In this document: in pieces, positions 48,716 to 59,630 of the stretch
Numbering within the stretch: position 1 is the stretch's first letter
Layout of the letters: each line of letters opens with the position of its first letter
Source: Coffea arabica
Taxonomy: Eukaryota > Streptophyta > Magnoliopsida > Gentianales > Rubiaceae
NCBI RefSeq assembly: GCF_036785885.1
Contig: NC_092310.1
Span: 7,440,001 to 7,504,000, forward strand
DNA: 64,000 nucleotides
Direction: 5' to 3'
Program-made: the position numbers and the translations under genes
Notes under the pieces: model-generated
What the model was told of the DNA's origin: nothing
The model's database searches: none
The model's input: the letters and a program-made list of their open reading frames with translations, nothing else

Positions 48716-51700
48716 ATCTCTCCCCTTGAAAGAATTTCGTTCTCAAAATTCTAACCTTCATAAGATTTTGGAACGGGTTGTTGTTCCAATGAGTATACTC
48801 TAGTTGATGCCCTGGATTTGTTTCCTCTTTCTTGGTTCAATTTAGAAGTAATCTGATTCCTTTATTGTATATTCAACCCTCTTTGTTGCTTTTTTGGACA
48901 ATTGTGAAGTTGATGATCAGCACTTTCTCATATCAAGCATTTTTTTCCCTTTACCCAGCATGCATCCTGTGATACCACGACTTTTAGGATATTACGGTTT
49001 CTATATTTTATTTTGTTTTAAGACATTGTTTTGTTTTAAAGATTAGAAACCCTACTTGTACTCAAAACCCTAGTTTTACTTGTGACTAACAGGTTTTCTT
49101 AAATCTCTCATATTTTAGTCGAAACACTAATTTTATTCTATGAAATTGTAAAATCCCTTATATTTTCTTAAAATTCCTTTTTCTTTGGCATTTATTCCCT
49201 TATAATAGCTATACTACTCATTTACCTCTCCAATGTTTGGAATAAAGAATAGAATTAAGAGTTTTTCCTTTTCATTCATCGTTAGGGTAAACTAAGGTTT
49301 TTACGTCTTTTCGTAGTGTGAGTACCTAGTACGGAGTGTGTACTAAATTTGGTGATTAAGAGTGAGTTTTAGATAAAATAAAGTGTGTGATTAGAAGTAG
49401 TAATAATAAGTTAGTGAATGGTAAGTGAAAACCCTAGTACGTGCGAAATAAAGAAAATCGGGTTAAACCGACGGGTGCCGTTTGTTACCGATTGAACACA
49501 CCATTTGACCACCACTTTCTTACGATAAAATATCATTAATATTAGTGCAAAATATCAGCCCTTAATCCAGCTCACGATGGCCGAAAATATTGACCAAGAA
49601 AAGGGAGGAAAAAGAAAAATATTGAGATTGAATCTTGTGGTGACACTTGGCTGTCATCCATCTAACTTTGACCCAAACTAATTACCATTTTATTAACCTT
49701 CTTGAAGCTTCATTTTCTCCTCCATTCCATCAACTTGGCCGAACCTCAAGGAGAGAGAGAGCAAGAGAAGAAAACTCCATTTCATCTTGAGCTTAACTTG
49801 TTTGAGTGAGAAATCAAGCAAACTAAATCGATTAACTTCTAATTGGAGAGTTTAGGAAGCTTGGGGAGCTAAAATTTTATAAGGAGAGGTGAAGGATATC
49901 TTTTGCAAGCCTTTTATTGAGGTATTATGGCTGTTCATCTTCTTCCTTCCCCTTAGGCTTGTTTAAGTTATGTAGTAACTTGTATTCTTGTCTTGTGATA
50001 CCTATTTAAGTGGTTTTGTTGATTGTGGTGATGAAATTGTGAGTTAGGGTTTTGAATTGTTCATTTATATTTCTTGTTGTTTGGATGGTATATGGTGTAT
50101 ATAATCTTGTGTAGGAAGTTATAGTAGTGCTTTAAGCTAGAAATGTGAAGTTTACACTTTGAATTCACTAGATTCCAGATTTGAGTTTTCATACTACCCT
50201 GTTTTGACTGGTTCCATTTGGCCATGATGGAGGCCGAATTAGACTTAACTCCAAACATGAAAGTTGTAGGAAATATGTTTTATAGCTTCCTACAAAATTT
50301 CAACTCAATCCGAGCACTGTAACTTATGAAATGACAAAAATACCCTTGACTGCCAAATGTACTGTTTTGCGGACAGTTTCTGTTTTCCTCTGAGATGTCA
50401 CATTTTGACCTTGAAAATGAACTAATTTTCTGTTGATGTCTCATGAGACTTGTAGTTCTCCGTCTTAGCTTCAAAACGGTATAAATTTTACCCCAATCCG
50501 ATAAGCGTAGCTTCGGTTGTGACCGATACGCTAAGAGACGTCAAATCTGCCATTTGGCTATTCGTCTTTAAACTTGATTTCTGGTTGCCGTGTTAAGACC
50601 TGTGTTGTAATTGGATTATTTTGAGCCTAATTGAAGGGCTATTGTGTTACTATTGCATACGTGTGATTTTAGGACTGATTTGAGAAAAATATTGAAGGCA
50701 TAAATTGCTAGAAAATAGGTAAACACAAGGGGTATGCCGCCCAAATTTTCACTAGAGGAATAAATTAGTCTTTGGAGTTCTAGTTCTGTATTTTGCAAAT
50801 TTGACCTGGATCCACTGAAAACTGGGTCGAGTTATTTACATGAAAGTTGTAACCTTTTGTCTTAGTTTCGAGACGCTACCTAGTACACATTGATCTGATA
50901 ACCACAGCTTTAGTTATGATCAAAACCGTGTAACCCATTTTCATACCATTTTTATTTCCACGCATGCGCACATGCATTTCTTGGCCATTTTTGCCGTTTT
51001 GGCCGTTTTAGTCCTTATTTCCATTTGTGATGGTTATTTGATTGATGGTTGAGTATAATTTTCTGTCACAGGCAATGACGAACCGGACGGAGTCGGTGGA
51101 CCTGTATAAAGTGCTTTGATTTGCGTGCTAACTATTTTGAGTGAGTAATTGAGTTGGTTTATATGATAAATTATCAATGTGATTTGTATATGTTGAATAG
51201 GTACTTAGGCGAGGGTGTATTTTATCTCACTCGACTTAAACTCATTCTCTGTTGTTGACTCAATATGTGAGAATACATGTTTTGTGCTGAGTAACACCTT
51301 TTTCCTGTGTGCTGTTGGGGTGATTACACGACTTGAGTTAAACCCCTTGTGCTGTGTGACATGAGGTGAGTATTTTGTTGAAAGATATCATCTATTGAGA
51401 GATGGATATCTCAGGGTTTGGTTCCACCCCGGTTCCAAGGATAGACGGACTATTCGAGTCAGTTGGGGTTTGGTCGAAATTAGTTCCATGCTAACCTTGG
51501 GATTTCGTTCTTTGTTAAAGCTTTGTTTAAAGTTAAATGATTTATTTTGCTCGAGCTGCTATGTACTGTTGACTGGCCAGCGGGGGTTGATAAGGTGAAC
51601 GGGAAAAGTAAGTGGAGTCTACGGACCATGAGTATTTTGGTTGACGGAGTGTCAACAGGCATTCAAGCTCGGGGAATTAAACTGGTTTTGAAGGCACCCG

Positions 51701-53170
51701 TATCCTACCATTGTGATGTTACATTTCTGTTTTATTGGTGTGAAATATCTTGGTTTACATGTTTATTTGAATGTGATTTTTGTGTTTTATCGCCGATTAT
51801 TTACTAAGCATATAGTTTACCCCATTTCATTTGTTTTCCTTAGTAGGGGGTACGAGCGAGGCGTGAAACTTGTACAGAGTAGTCTAGTTTTGAAATTTTG
51901 AATTGTACTCGCACTAGCACCCGACTAAGGTTGTTTGGATTTGGATTGTAAACACGTTAATGTATTTGGGCGTGTATAAACCTTGTAGTTGGATCGAGTA
52001 TCAATGTATATATTAAGTTTGAACTTGTTGTGTTACTTATTTGCTATGAATGTAAGTCATTTTCTCGAGTTTCGAGTGAGTGAGTCCTGACGAGAGTTGG
52101 GCAGGCGGTCCGCCGAACCCTGGGGTACGCCTTAGGAGGAGGTGGGGCCATCACACATCCTAAGTATGATTTATTTTTTCACAGTAAACACAAGCTAATG
52201 GAGGAGCTTCTATTGGATTCTTTAGAGAGACTTCCTCTTGTCGTCCTTTTCCTACCTGACTTTCCCTTGTTGAACTTCTCTCATATTGTCCTTGCATCCA
52301 TGGTGGGTAAGATGGAAGGATTACTCTTCTAGCTTTGGAAGATGGTAGGATGTCCTTAAATTCCTCAGACTCACTACTCGGCGCACTTCTTTTTCGTGTT
52401 TGAAATGTTTTTACTTGCGCCTTTGCAATTTCAACCCTTTGAGCTTTCTCAAGAACTTCTGTGAATGTAGTAATTTGAGCTACCGCAAGAGTTTTCTGGA
52501 TTTTCACATTTAATCCCTGTACAAACCTTACTCTTCTTTGCTCCGTAGTTACTAATTCAGTGGTAAATTTAGATAATTTAGTGAATTGAGTTTTATATTC
52601 TGACACACTCAAGGCTCCTTGACGTAATCTAATGAAATCGTCCTCCCTTTTTTCTTAGACTAAGGGCGGAAGGTATTTCTCATTAAATTCTCATACGAAA
52701 TTTACACAAGTCCGCGCTATTTGTTCCCTCGCCCACTTAGCTCTAATCACGTTCCACAAAGCATGAGTTGACCCTTCAAATTGAAATACTGCAAAAGTCG
52801 CTTGTCTCTTCTCTGCATAATTTAGCGCGGCAAAAATATTAGTCATTTGTTCTAACCAACTCTCGGCTGCCTCCGGATTAGATCCTCTAAGAAATTTAGG
52901 AGGAGAAAACTTCTGAAAACGCTCTAGGGCCCTATCCCCTCCCCCCTTAGGTTCCCTGGATTGGTTAACAGGTGCTTGCCCTTGTTGTTCCACTAAACGC
53001 GCCAAAATATCGGTCATTCGTTGTATGGCTATTGCTACCTAATCCCCTGTTTCGGCCTATGGTTCATGTTGTTATTTAGCTGTCGCTTCTCTTTCTTCTA
53101 TTAGTTCTTGAGCTTGCCTAACCTTACGTCCACGATTAACCCCTCGTCCTCGGTTTCTTCGTCCATCCAT
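48716..53170 (-). pseudogene. Gypsy A gag (pol absent), split by a solo LTR
   Basis: The minus-strand ATG is at 53,170-53,168, MDGRRNRGRGVNRG. The gag domain (LERFQKFSPPKF, FQFEGSTHALWN, RLRQGALSVSEY) is homologous to Gypsy B gag. The first zinc knuckle CVYCEKINHT.DAC is interrupted after its Asp by the solo LTR and continues at 48,967. A second knuckle (CLI.ESADHQLHNC) follows, then a short linker (RVYSLEQQ) runs straight into NFENEILSRGE, the usual last residues before the polypurine tract. All of protease, RT, RNase H and integrase is absent. Several stops (for example at CAA or CAG positions near 53,072-53,034) and a frameshift near 52,530 make it inactive now. Confidence 0.88.
48968..52155 (+). 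mobile_element. Solo LTR of a related chromovirus, 3188 bp
   Basis: Starts TGTGATACCACG, ends GGGGCCATCACA and is flanked by a perfect CATCC duplication (48,963-48,967 and 52,156-52,160). There is no internal region or second LTR. The last 100 bp (GAGTCCTGACGAGAGTTGGGCAG..GGTACGCCTTAGG) and interior blocks (GGCCGTTTT, CACTCGACTTAAAC) parallel the Gypsy B LTR. It is therefore the product of LTR-LTR recombination of a complete related element that had inserted in Gypsy A gag. Confidence 0.93.
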
Positions 53171-53853
53171 ACCTTTTTTTTATAAACTATATATGTGTAT
53201 GAGCAAAAATAGATCAGCTATATATATAGAATAAGAATAAAACAACGTAGGCCAAAAATGAGAAATACCCTTAGAATACATAACACAACAAATTACAAGC
53301 TAAATCACAAAATATTACACATATTATCCTACCAAAATCAAGTTCACAAAACATGTCTAGTACACTATACATAGTAGTCCGCAATACAACAAACACATAC
53401 ATACATACATGCAGAACAAAATAAGAGACAACGATTTTTCAATTTCTCCAAGGGTAAATTCTAAACCCCAAGTTCATCCGTCAAAGAAAGTTCAAAAGAT
53501 CTCTACTAAAGCAATCGCTCCAAGAATTATATCTAGTTCCTTATAAATGCAAATGAATGTCAAAACTCTAAAAGATACCTTAATGATCTTTAAAGTCAAA
53601 GTTAGTCCCACAGTTGTTCAAATAGTATCGTTGTTCAAGAAACTGATCCATTACTCTTCAAACCAATCTCACACAATTCTCTTCTCTTCTCACTAATCTA
53701 ATATAAAAACCTCAAACATCAAATCTTACTATCCATCAGGAACATAGCTGCTTAATATTGCACTTAAACTTCACAATACCCCACAGTCCAACATTCTAGA
53801 CTTTAAACTTATGATACACTATAGAGATCTAAAATCTAAACTCTGATACCAAT

Positions 53854-55812
53854 TGTGACGATCTCATCTCCCCTTAAGGCGAACCAAGAGGTTCAGTGGA
53901 CCGCCTACCCAACTCTCGCCAAAACTCATTCACTCGCTTTCCGCTTCAAGAGCAAGTAAAGATGTGCCAATCAAACTTAACATATATACAATAATTAACA
54001 CAAATATACAATCCTCAAGGTTAAAGTCCAAAGCTCAGGATCCAACTAACTACTAATACTATCATTATTACACAACAAAAGTTCTAGTCAAAAGTGCAGT
54101 CTTTCTCTAATCACCCGTCCTTGCTCAAAAACCCTATAAGGAAAACAAAAACTAAAGGAATGAGTTAAAGTTCAGTGAGGTTCCCATGCACATATCAAAA
54201 CAAGGACATTATTCAATTAATAACAATCAATCGAGAAAACATTCATAATATAAAAACAATGAGAACACACTCATTAAAAGGATACATGCTCACGTGCAGC
54301 CATTCGTTCAATCATTCATTCATTCAGCCAGTCATTCTCTTTCATTCAATTATTCATTTCTTCCCTTATAACTTCAACATTTCCATTTATCCATTTTATT
54401 TCTCGCCACTAGCCAATTCACTGGCTAGTTCTCCATCAAATTTCGTGATCATACTCGAATATATCAAACATTATCCCAGAGTCACCAGTCACCCGATCGA
54501 ATCCATTTCTGGTTCGAATCGATTGGCAACGAAGGGCAAGGGTCCAATTTTGCCAATGCGGTACCATACAACTCACATAGCTTACATTCATGCACAAGTA
54601 ATGCTCAATCAGTTAATCATTTGAAAATTCATTTTCGCGTAGGTCAAGTGCGATAAAGTACACATTCGACAATTGAAAATCCATTTAATAGTCATTGGAA
54701 GGTATTTAACATTCAATCGAAAATTCACAATAAGTACACATTCATTTAATATATAAACATGCAAGAAACACTCACCCTAAACATGTCACGTTTTATCAAA
54801 ATTCAATTCAAGGCCGGCACCTTGGCCACTCTCGAAATCTGCAGTCAAATATTATCCACAAAAAGCCAATCATACGCGAGTGCAAGTTGCTTAATTTATA
54901 TTTCTATATCAAAACAAAAAGGCGTCAAAAGTATAATGAGTCATATAGGCAAGGTGCACGCATAATTTATAAAAGAAAATGATAAAAAATGGTTAAGTTC
55001 AAAACTAATATGTGCAACTAAAAATCATGTTTTGAATAGTTGTTTGGAATGTTAGAAATCAGGCTTAGAACACTTGAGAAGTACATGTTAAGTCGGATCA
55101 AGAAAATGAAAAACAAGAGAAAGGCAACGAGAAACAAGATGGCAACTTTGCCATCCTTTGGTATTTTTATCACAACTGAAGCTACACTTATCGGATCGAG
55201 GTAAATTTTATGGCATTTCGAAGCTAATGCCTAGAGCTATATTTCCCATGAAAACATCATCACCCAGTTCTCACATTTTTGGGTAAAAAATGGACGGTCA
55301 GAAGCACATAAAAAATAGGTCAGGAAAATTAGAGTTTTTGTGCAGTAAGGAGTGCTCTGGCCAAATCATAAGCTAAAATAATCCAATTGATTTGAAATTT
55401 TGCAGGTAGAAAGTTAACTCAAATCCCTATAACTTTCGTGTTTTGTCCAAAAGCTGATTCAGTCTAAAACATGGAGAAATTTGCAGCCCAAGTTGATTCC
55501 AAAAACATGGCAGAATTGAAATTCACCAAATTGTCTAATTTTCTTCCAAGTTTCAACTACCAACTCAAACCCAATCAAGATTACAAAAGTTTCGGCAGTA
55601 CCTCCCCCATTTTTTGGTCCTTTTTTCTTTGAAAATCAAGGTGTAAACCACATTAATCCCAACACAATCAAAGCCACAAGTCATAAGATAATACAAGCCT
55701 TATTCTAGTCTATCAACGCCCTTCAAAATTCACACAAATAGAGATTAAGCGAAAGACATCAAAGCTGAAATTTCCCAATTCAAGTAAAAAAATCACTTAT
55801 TGAAGTTGTAAA
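53854..55812 (-). repeat. Gypsy A right LTR, inner part
   Basis: Begins TGTGACGATCTC after the primer-binding site and runs to TTGAAGTTGTAAA, where the gag-only copia element is inserted. Similarity to 34,871-36,431 is clear but visibly lower than between the Gypsy B LTRs. Confidence 0.92.
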
Positions 55813-56312
55813 TGTTAGGCCTGGTGCAACCCAATGAGTACAAACAATTTCACAATGATGCACAAAGATATATCAAATTTAAGCACAATAAAGAAAATTT
55901 AATTAAAGAGAAAAGATAAGAAATGCAAACCAAATATCAATCCAATAGCCTCTTCAATTGATGGCGATGCTAACCAAGATGTACAAGTGAAGGGTCACTC
56001 CTTCCTCACCCCAAACACACTTTGGTTGAGCCAAGGAATTTTATAACTATTCTAGTTAACCCTCAACAACCTACACTTGAAAGATCACTCACCCAATTAA
56101 GAACTATTTTATACAAATGAGGCAACCTTCACCAAGGTTTTACCACTCCAAGTGATAGGTTCACCTTCACCAAGGTTTTCACTTGAGCAACCTCACAACC
56201 CAACTTTCCCAACCCCTTATACAACCAACAAAGAATCTTTCTACTCAAAAATCTCACTTGTAAGCTTGTATTTTGTGTTGGCAAAAGTCTCTAGTCTTCT
56301 TGTGCTTTGGGG

Positions 56313-56320
56313 TTTTTATA
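56313..56320 (-). promoter_or_regulatory. TATA box of LTR A (same in LTRs B and C)
   Basis: Minus-strand TATAAAAA, repeated at 59,038-59,045 and 61,763-61,770. It lies about 70 bp downstream (in element sense) of the palindrome cluster, which fits a U3 core promoter. Confidence 0.65.
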
Positions 56321-56390
56321 AAAGGTGAGAAATGGCTCCAAAAGACTCTCCAACGGTTAAATATTAATTGCTGTCAAAACTAGCCGTTGG

Positions 56391-56650
56391 CCTGTCGGAC
56401 GTCCGACAGGTGCCTGTCAGACGTCCGAACCACCTGTCGGACGTCCGAACCCTGCGTCCGAACGTAGGCAGAGAGTCATCAAATCTTTGCGAAATTTCTC
56501 GGACGTCCGATGCGATCGATGTGCGTCCGAGGCGTGCGTCCGATCCTTCCGGACGTCCGATGCTTCCTCACGAGCGTCCGACAGAGTTTCCTTCTTGATG
56601 TTCTTCATCCTTTCGGACGTCCGATAGTTTCCTTTTGGCCGTCCGACATG
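56391..56650. promoter_or_regulatory. Cluster of TCGGACGTCCGA palindromes, LTR A
   Basis: Eleven GTCCG units occur in 260 bp, five of them inside a full GGACGTCC palindrome. The first site (56,391-56,410) is a perfect 20-bp palindrome. The GACGTC core is a known C-box for plant bZIP factors, so this could be an enhancer array in U3; that role is inference. A CAACGG...CCGTTG pair, MYB-like, lies between it and the TATA box. Confidence 0.7.
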
Positions 56651-56905
56651 AGTGACCTGATTTTGCTTCTTCATTTGGTTGGTTTTCTTTCCTTGACACC
56701 ATTGAACCTGATTCTAACAAATTTCTCACATAAAAACATTAGACCAAATCTACATTTTGGTTTGTTAATCATCAAAACCAAGGATTGATCGACCAAGGTC
56801 AACAATCTCCCCCTTTTTGATGATGACAAACAAAATGAAGATTTCTTTTATCAAATAAGTTCAAATAAAGCTCCCCCTTAGAAAGTGCCAACATGCAAAG
56901 AAATT

Positions 56906-58480
56906 TCAATAAATCCTACTCCCCCTTTTGGCATCAATCAAAAAGCAAACTCCCCCTTTATTTTTCAAGTCAAGACCATAATAGGGTCCTCGGGAGTTAT
57001 TACAACATGATCTAGCAATCCACATGGATTTCATACCTTTTCTCATATTTTTCTTTACATAGCAATCATTTTGCATGTGTCCAAATTGGCAACAAAAGTG
57101 ACACATGATAGAAGTATTTTGCACATAAGTGGATTTAATGCAACTAATTTTCTTAGCAAACTTATTTGTGCCTTGAAAAGATTTGCTTTCTTTTGTTTGA
57201 GAAAACTTTTGTTTTTCATTTTGGAGAATCTCGTTCAAGTCATTAATTCTTTTCTTTAACAAATTTTGTTCCTCCAACATTTTTTCATAAAACTTTGTTT
57301 TCTCTTCCAACTTCCTTTTCAAATTATTTTTGCAATCAAAAACACCTTTTTGATTTTTTAAATCATCATTTTCCATTCTCAAACATTTGTTTTCTTGAAA
57401 AAGTTTGGAGTTTTCTTCCAACGAATCATTTATTTTTGTTTTCAAATCTTTATTTTTAGCATAAGATTTTTTCAAACTTTTATGCATTTTAATCATAAGA
57501 GTTTTCACATCATCATCTTCATTATCTTCATCACAAGAAGAGTGATAAGAACTTACCTCATCTTCTCCAACGGCCATTAGTGCCATTTGGGCCAACTCTT
57601 CTTTTTCTCTTTTTGAATTGCATTCATCCCATGTAATTTTGCAATCTCCTCTTGAACATCTCTTGTTGAAAATCTTCTTGAAACTTTTGATGTGAGGAGT
57701 TATATCATTGTCCACTTCCATGATTTCATTACCCATGAAAGATGGGTTATCCCCCACTTGAGATGCTTTAAAAGCTATGCCTCTCTTATACATTCTTGCA
57801 TTTTCTTCCTCTTGCACTTTGAATTCCAGCTTTAATTCATAAGAGGTTAGGGTATCCACAAGAGATTCAATGGACATAGAATTTAAATCCTTTGCCTCTT
57901 CTATAGCATTTATTTTGTTTTCCCATTCTTTTGGCAAGGCATTCAAAATCTTTCTATTTTTCTCACCCAAAGAATATTCTTTTCCAAGCAATTTAAGATC
58001 TTCAATAATGTCACAAAATCTACTACACATCTTATCAACATTTTCAAGAGGATGCATTTTGAAAAATTCATATTGAGAAACAAGTAAAGATTTCTTTTGT
58101 TCTTTAATATCTTGATTACCTTCATGAAATACACACAATTTATCCCAAATATCTTTAGCTGATTTACAACCTTTAATCCTACTAGATTCATTTACATCTA
58201 ATGCATTGTACAATATACACATGGCCTTGGCATTCAAAAAAAGGTATCTCTTGTCTTTTTCATTCAATTCTTGTCTAGTGTTTAATCTACTCAAATTGGT
58301 GATAGAGTCAACTATTCTAGATTCATAAGGACCATCTTCTACCACATACCATAATTCAATGTAAACAGATTGTAAGAAAATCATCATTCTTTGTTTCCAC
58401 ATGCTAAAATGAGAACCATTAAACATAGGTGGTCTATCAATAGATTGCCCTTCTAAAAAAGAAACTTTTATGGTTGCCAT
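56906..58480 (-). CDS. Copia-type Gag, copy 1 (524 aa, intact)
   Basis: The ATG (58,480) lies 56 bp inside the LTR-proximal end of the internal region. Residues about 15-45 (PPMFNGSHFSMWKQRM) form the DUF4219-type start and about 65-225 the UBN2 gag domain (SAKDIWDKL, SLLVSQYEFFKM, LPKEWENKI). Next come an acidic tract (316-324), a coiled coil of about 330-435 and one CCHC knuckle CHFCCQFGHMQNDC at 460-473. The last 20 or so residues (KNKGGVCFLIDAKRGSRIY) are encoded by AAGGGGGAG-rich DNA like the polypurine tract, so they probably derive from the pre-LTR end of the parent element. It should assemble particles and bind its RNA, while enzymes must come from another element. No pol codons follow. 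Confidence 0.92.
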   Translation of the reverse strand: MATIKVSFLEGQSIDRPPMFNGSHFSMWKQRMMIFLQSVYIELWYVVEDGPYESRIVDSITNLSRLNTRQELNEKDKRYLFLNAKAMCILYNALDVNESSRIKGCKSAKDIWDKLCVFHEGNQDIKEQKKSLLVSQYEFFKMHPLENVDKMCSRFCDIIEDLKLLGKEYSLGEKNRKILNALPKEWENKINAIEEAKDLNSMSIESLVDTLTSYELKLEFKVQEEENARMYKRGIAFKASQVGDNPSFMGNEIMEVDNDITPHIKSFKKIFNKRCSRGDCKITWDECNSKREKEELAQMALMAVGEDEVSSYHSSCDEDNEDDDVKTLMIKMHKSLKKSYAKNKDLKTKINDSLEENSKLFQENKCLRMENDDLKNQKGVFDCKNNLKRKLEEKTKFYEKMLEEQNLLKKRINDLNEILQNEKQKFSQTKESKSFQGTNKFAKKISCIKSTYVQNTSIMCHFCCQFGHMQNDCYVKKNMRKGMKSMWIARSCCNNSRGPYYGLDLKNKGGVCFLIDAKRGSRIY

Positions 58481-58536
58481 GATCTTTACTCTAAGCGGTT
58501 AAGCTTGATCAAAAGAGACCAAGCTCTGATACCAAT

Positions 58537-59529
58537 TGTAAGAGCCCGGTGCAACCCAATGAGTACAAACAATTTCACAATGATGCACAAAGATATATCA
58601 AATTTAAGCACAATAAAGAAAACTTAATTAAAGAGAAAAGATAAGAAATGCAAACCAAATATCAATCCAATAGCCTCTTCAATTGATGGCGATGCTAACC
58701 AAGATGTACAAGTGAAGGGTCACTCCTTCCTCACCCCAAACACACTTTGGTTGAGCCAAGGAATTTTATAACTATTCTAGTTAACCCTCAACAACCTACA
58801 CTTGAAAGATCACTCACCCAATTAAGAACTATTTTATACAAATGAGGCAACCTTCACCAAGGTTTTACCACTCCAAGTGATAGGTTCACCTTCACCAAGG
58901 TTTTCACTTGAGCAACCTCACAACCCAACTTTCCCAACCCCTTATACAACCAACAAAGAATCTTTCTACTCAAAAATCTCACTTGTAAGCTTGTATTTTG
59001 TGTTGGCAAAAGTCTCTAGTCTTCTTGTGCTTTGGGGTTTTTATAAAAGGTGAGAAATGGCTCCAAAAGACTCTCCAACGGTTAAATATTAATTGCTGTC
59101 AAAACTAGCCGTTGGCCTGTCGGACGTCCGACAGGTGCCTGTCAGACGTCCGAACCACCTGTCGGACGTCCGAACCCTGCGTCCGAACGTAGGCAGAGAG
59201 TCATCAAATCTTTGCGAAATTTCTCGGACGTCCGATGCGATCGATGTGCGTCCGAGGCGTGCGTCCGATCCTTCCGGACGTCCGATGCTTCCTCACGAGC
59301 GTCCGACAGAGTTTCCTTCTTGATGTTCTTCATCCTTTCGGACGTCCGATAGTTTCCTTTTGGCCGTCCGACATGAGTGACCTGATTTTGCTTCTTCATT
59401 TGGTTGGTTTTCTTTCCTTGACACCATTGAACCTGATTCTAACAAATTTCTCACATAAAAACATTAGACCAAATCTACATTTTGGTTTGTTAATCATCAA
59501 AACCAAGGATTGATCGACCAAGGTCAACA
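58537..59529 (-). repeat. Gag-only element LTR B (993 bp, internal)
   Basis: This LTR is shared by the two units. It keeps both a primer-binding site on its left flank and a polypurine tract on its right flank, and its own palindrome cluster at 59,116-59,375. Confidence 0.93.
59116..59375. promoter_or_regulatory. Cluster of TCGGACGTCCGA palindromes, LTR B
   Basis: Same array as in LTR A, shifted by 2725 bp with no change seen in the palindromes. Confidence 0.7.
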
Positions 59530-59630
59530 ATCTCCCCCTTTTTGATGATGACAAACAAAATGAAGATTTCTTTTATCAAATAAGTTCAAATAAAGCTCCC
59601 CCTTAGAAAGTGCCAACATGCAAAGAAATT

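Larger units (their letters stand above)
55813..56804 (-). repeat. Gag-only element LTR A (992 bp)
   Basis: Starts TGTTAGGCCTGG where LTRs B and C read TGTAAGAGCCCGG; otherwise nearly identical. As the element reads on the minus strand, this is its 3' terminal LTR. Confidence 0.93.

Noticed and set aside
56391..56650. CRISPR-like repeat array
   Set aside because: Repeats are short palindromes with irregular spacing inside a plant LTR; there are no unique spacers of constant length and no cas genes.
56368..56788. Overlapping ORFs of 76, 85 and 92 codons repeated in each gag-only LTR
   Set aside because: They are open frames through the CG-rich palindrome cluster of the LTR on both strands at once, not genes.
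58523..58536. tRNA-like motif GCTCTGATACCAAT
   Set aside because: It is the primer-binding site of a minus-strand retrotransposon, not part of a tRNA gene; no cloverleaf surrounds it.
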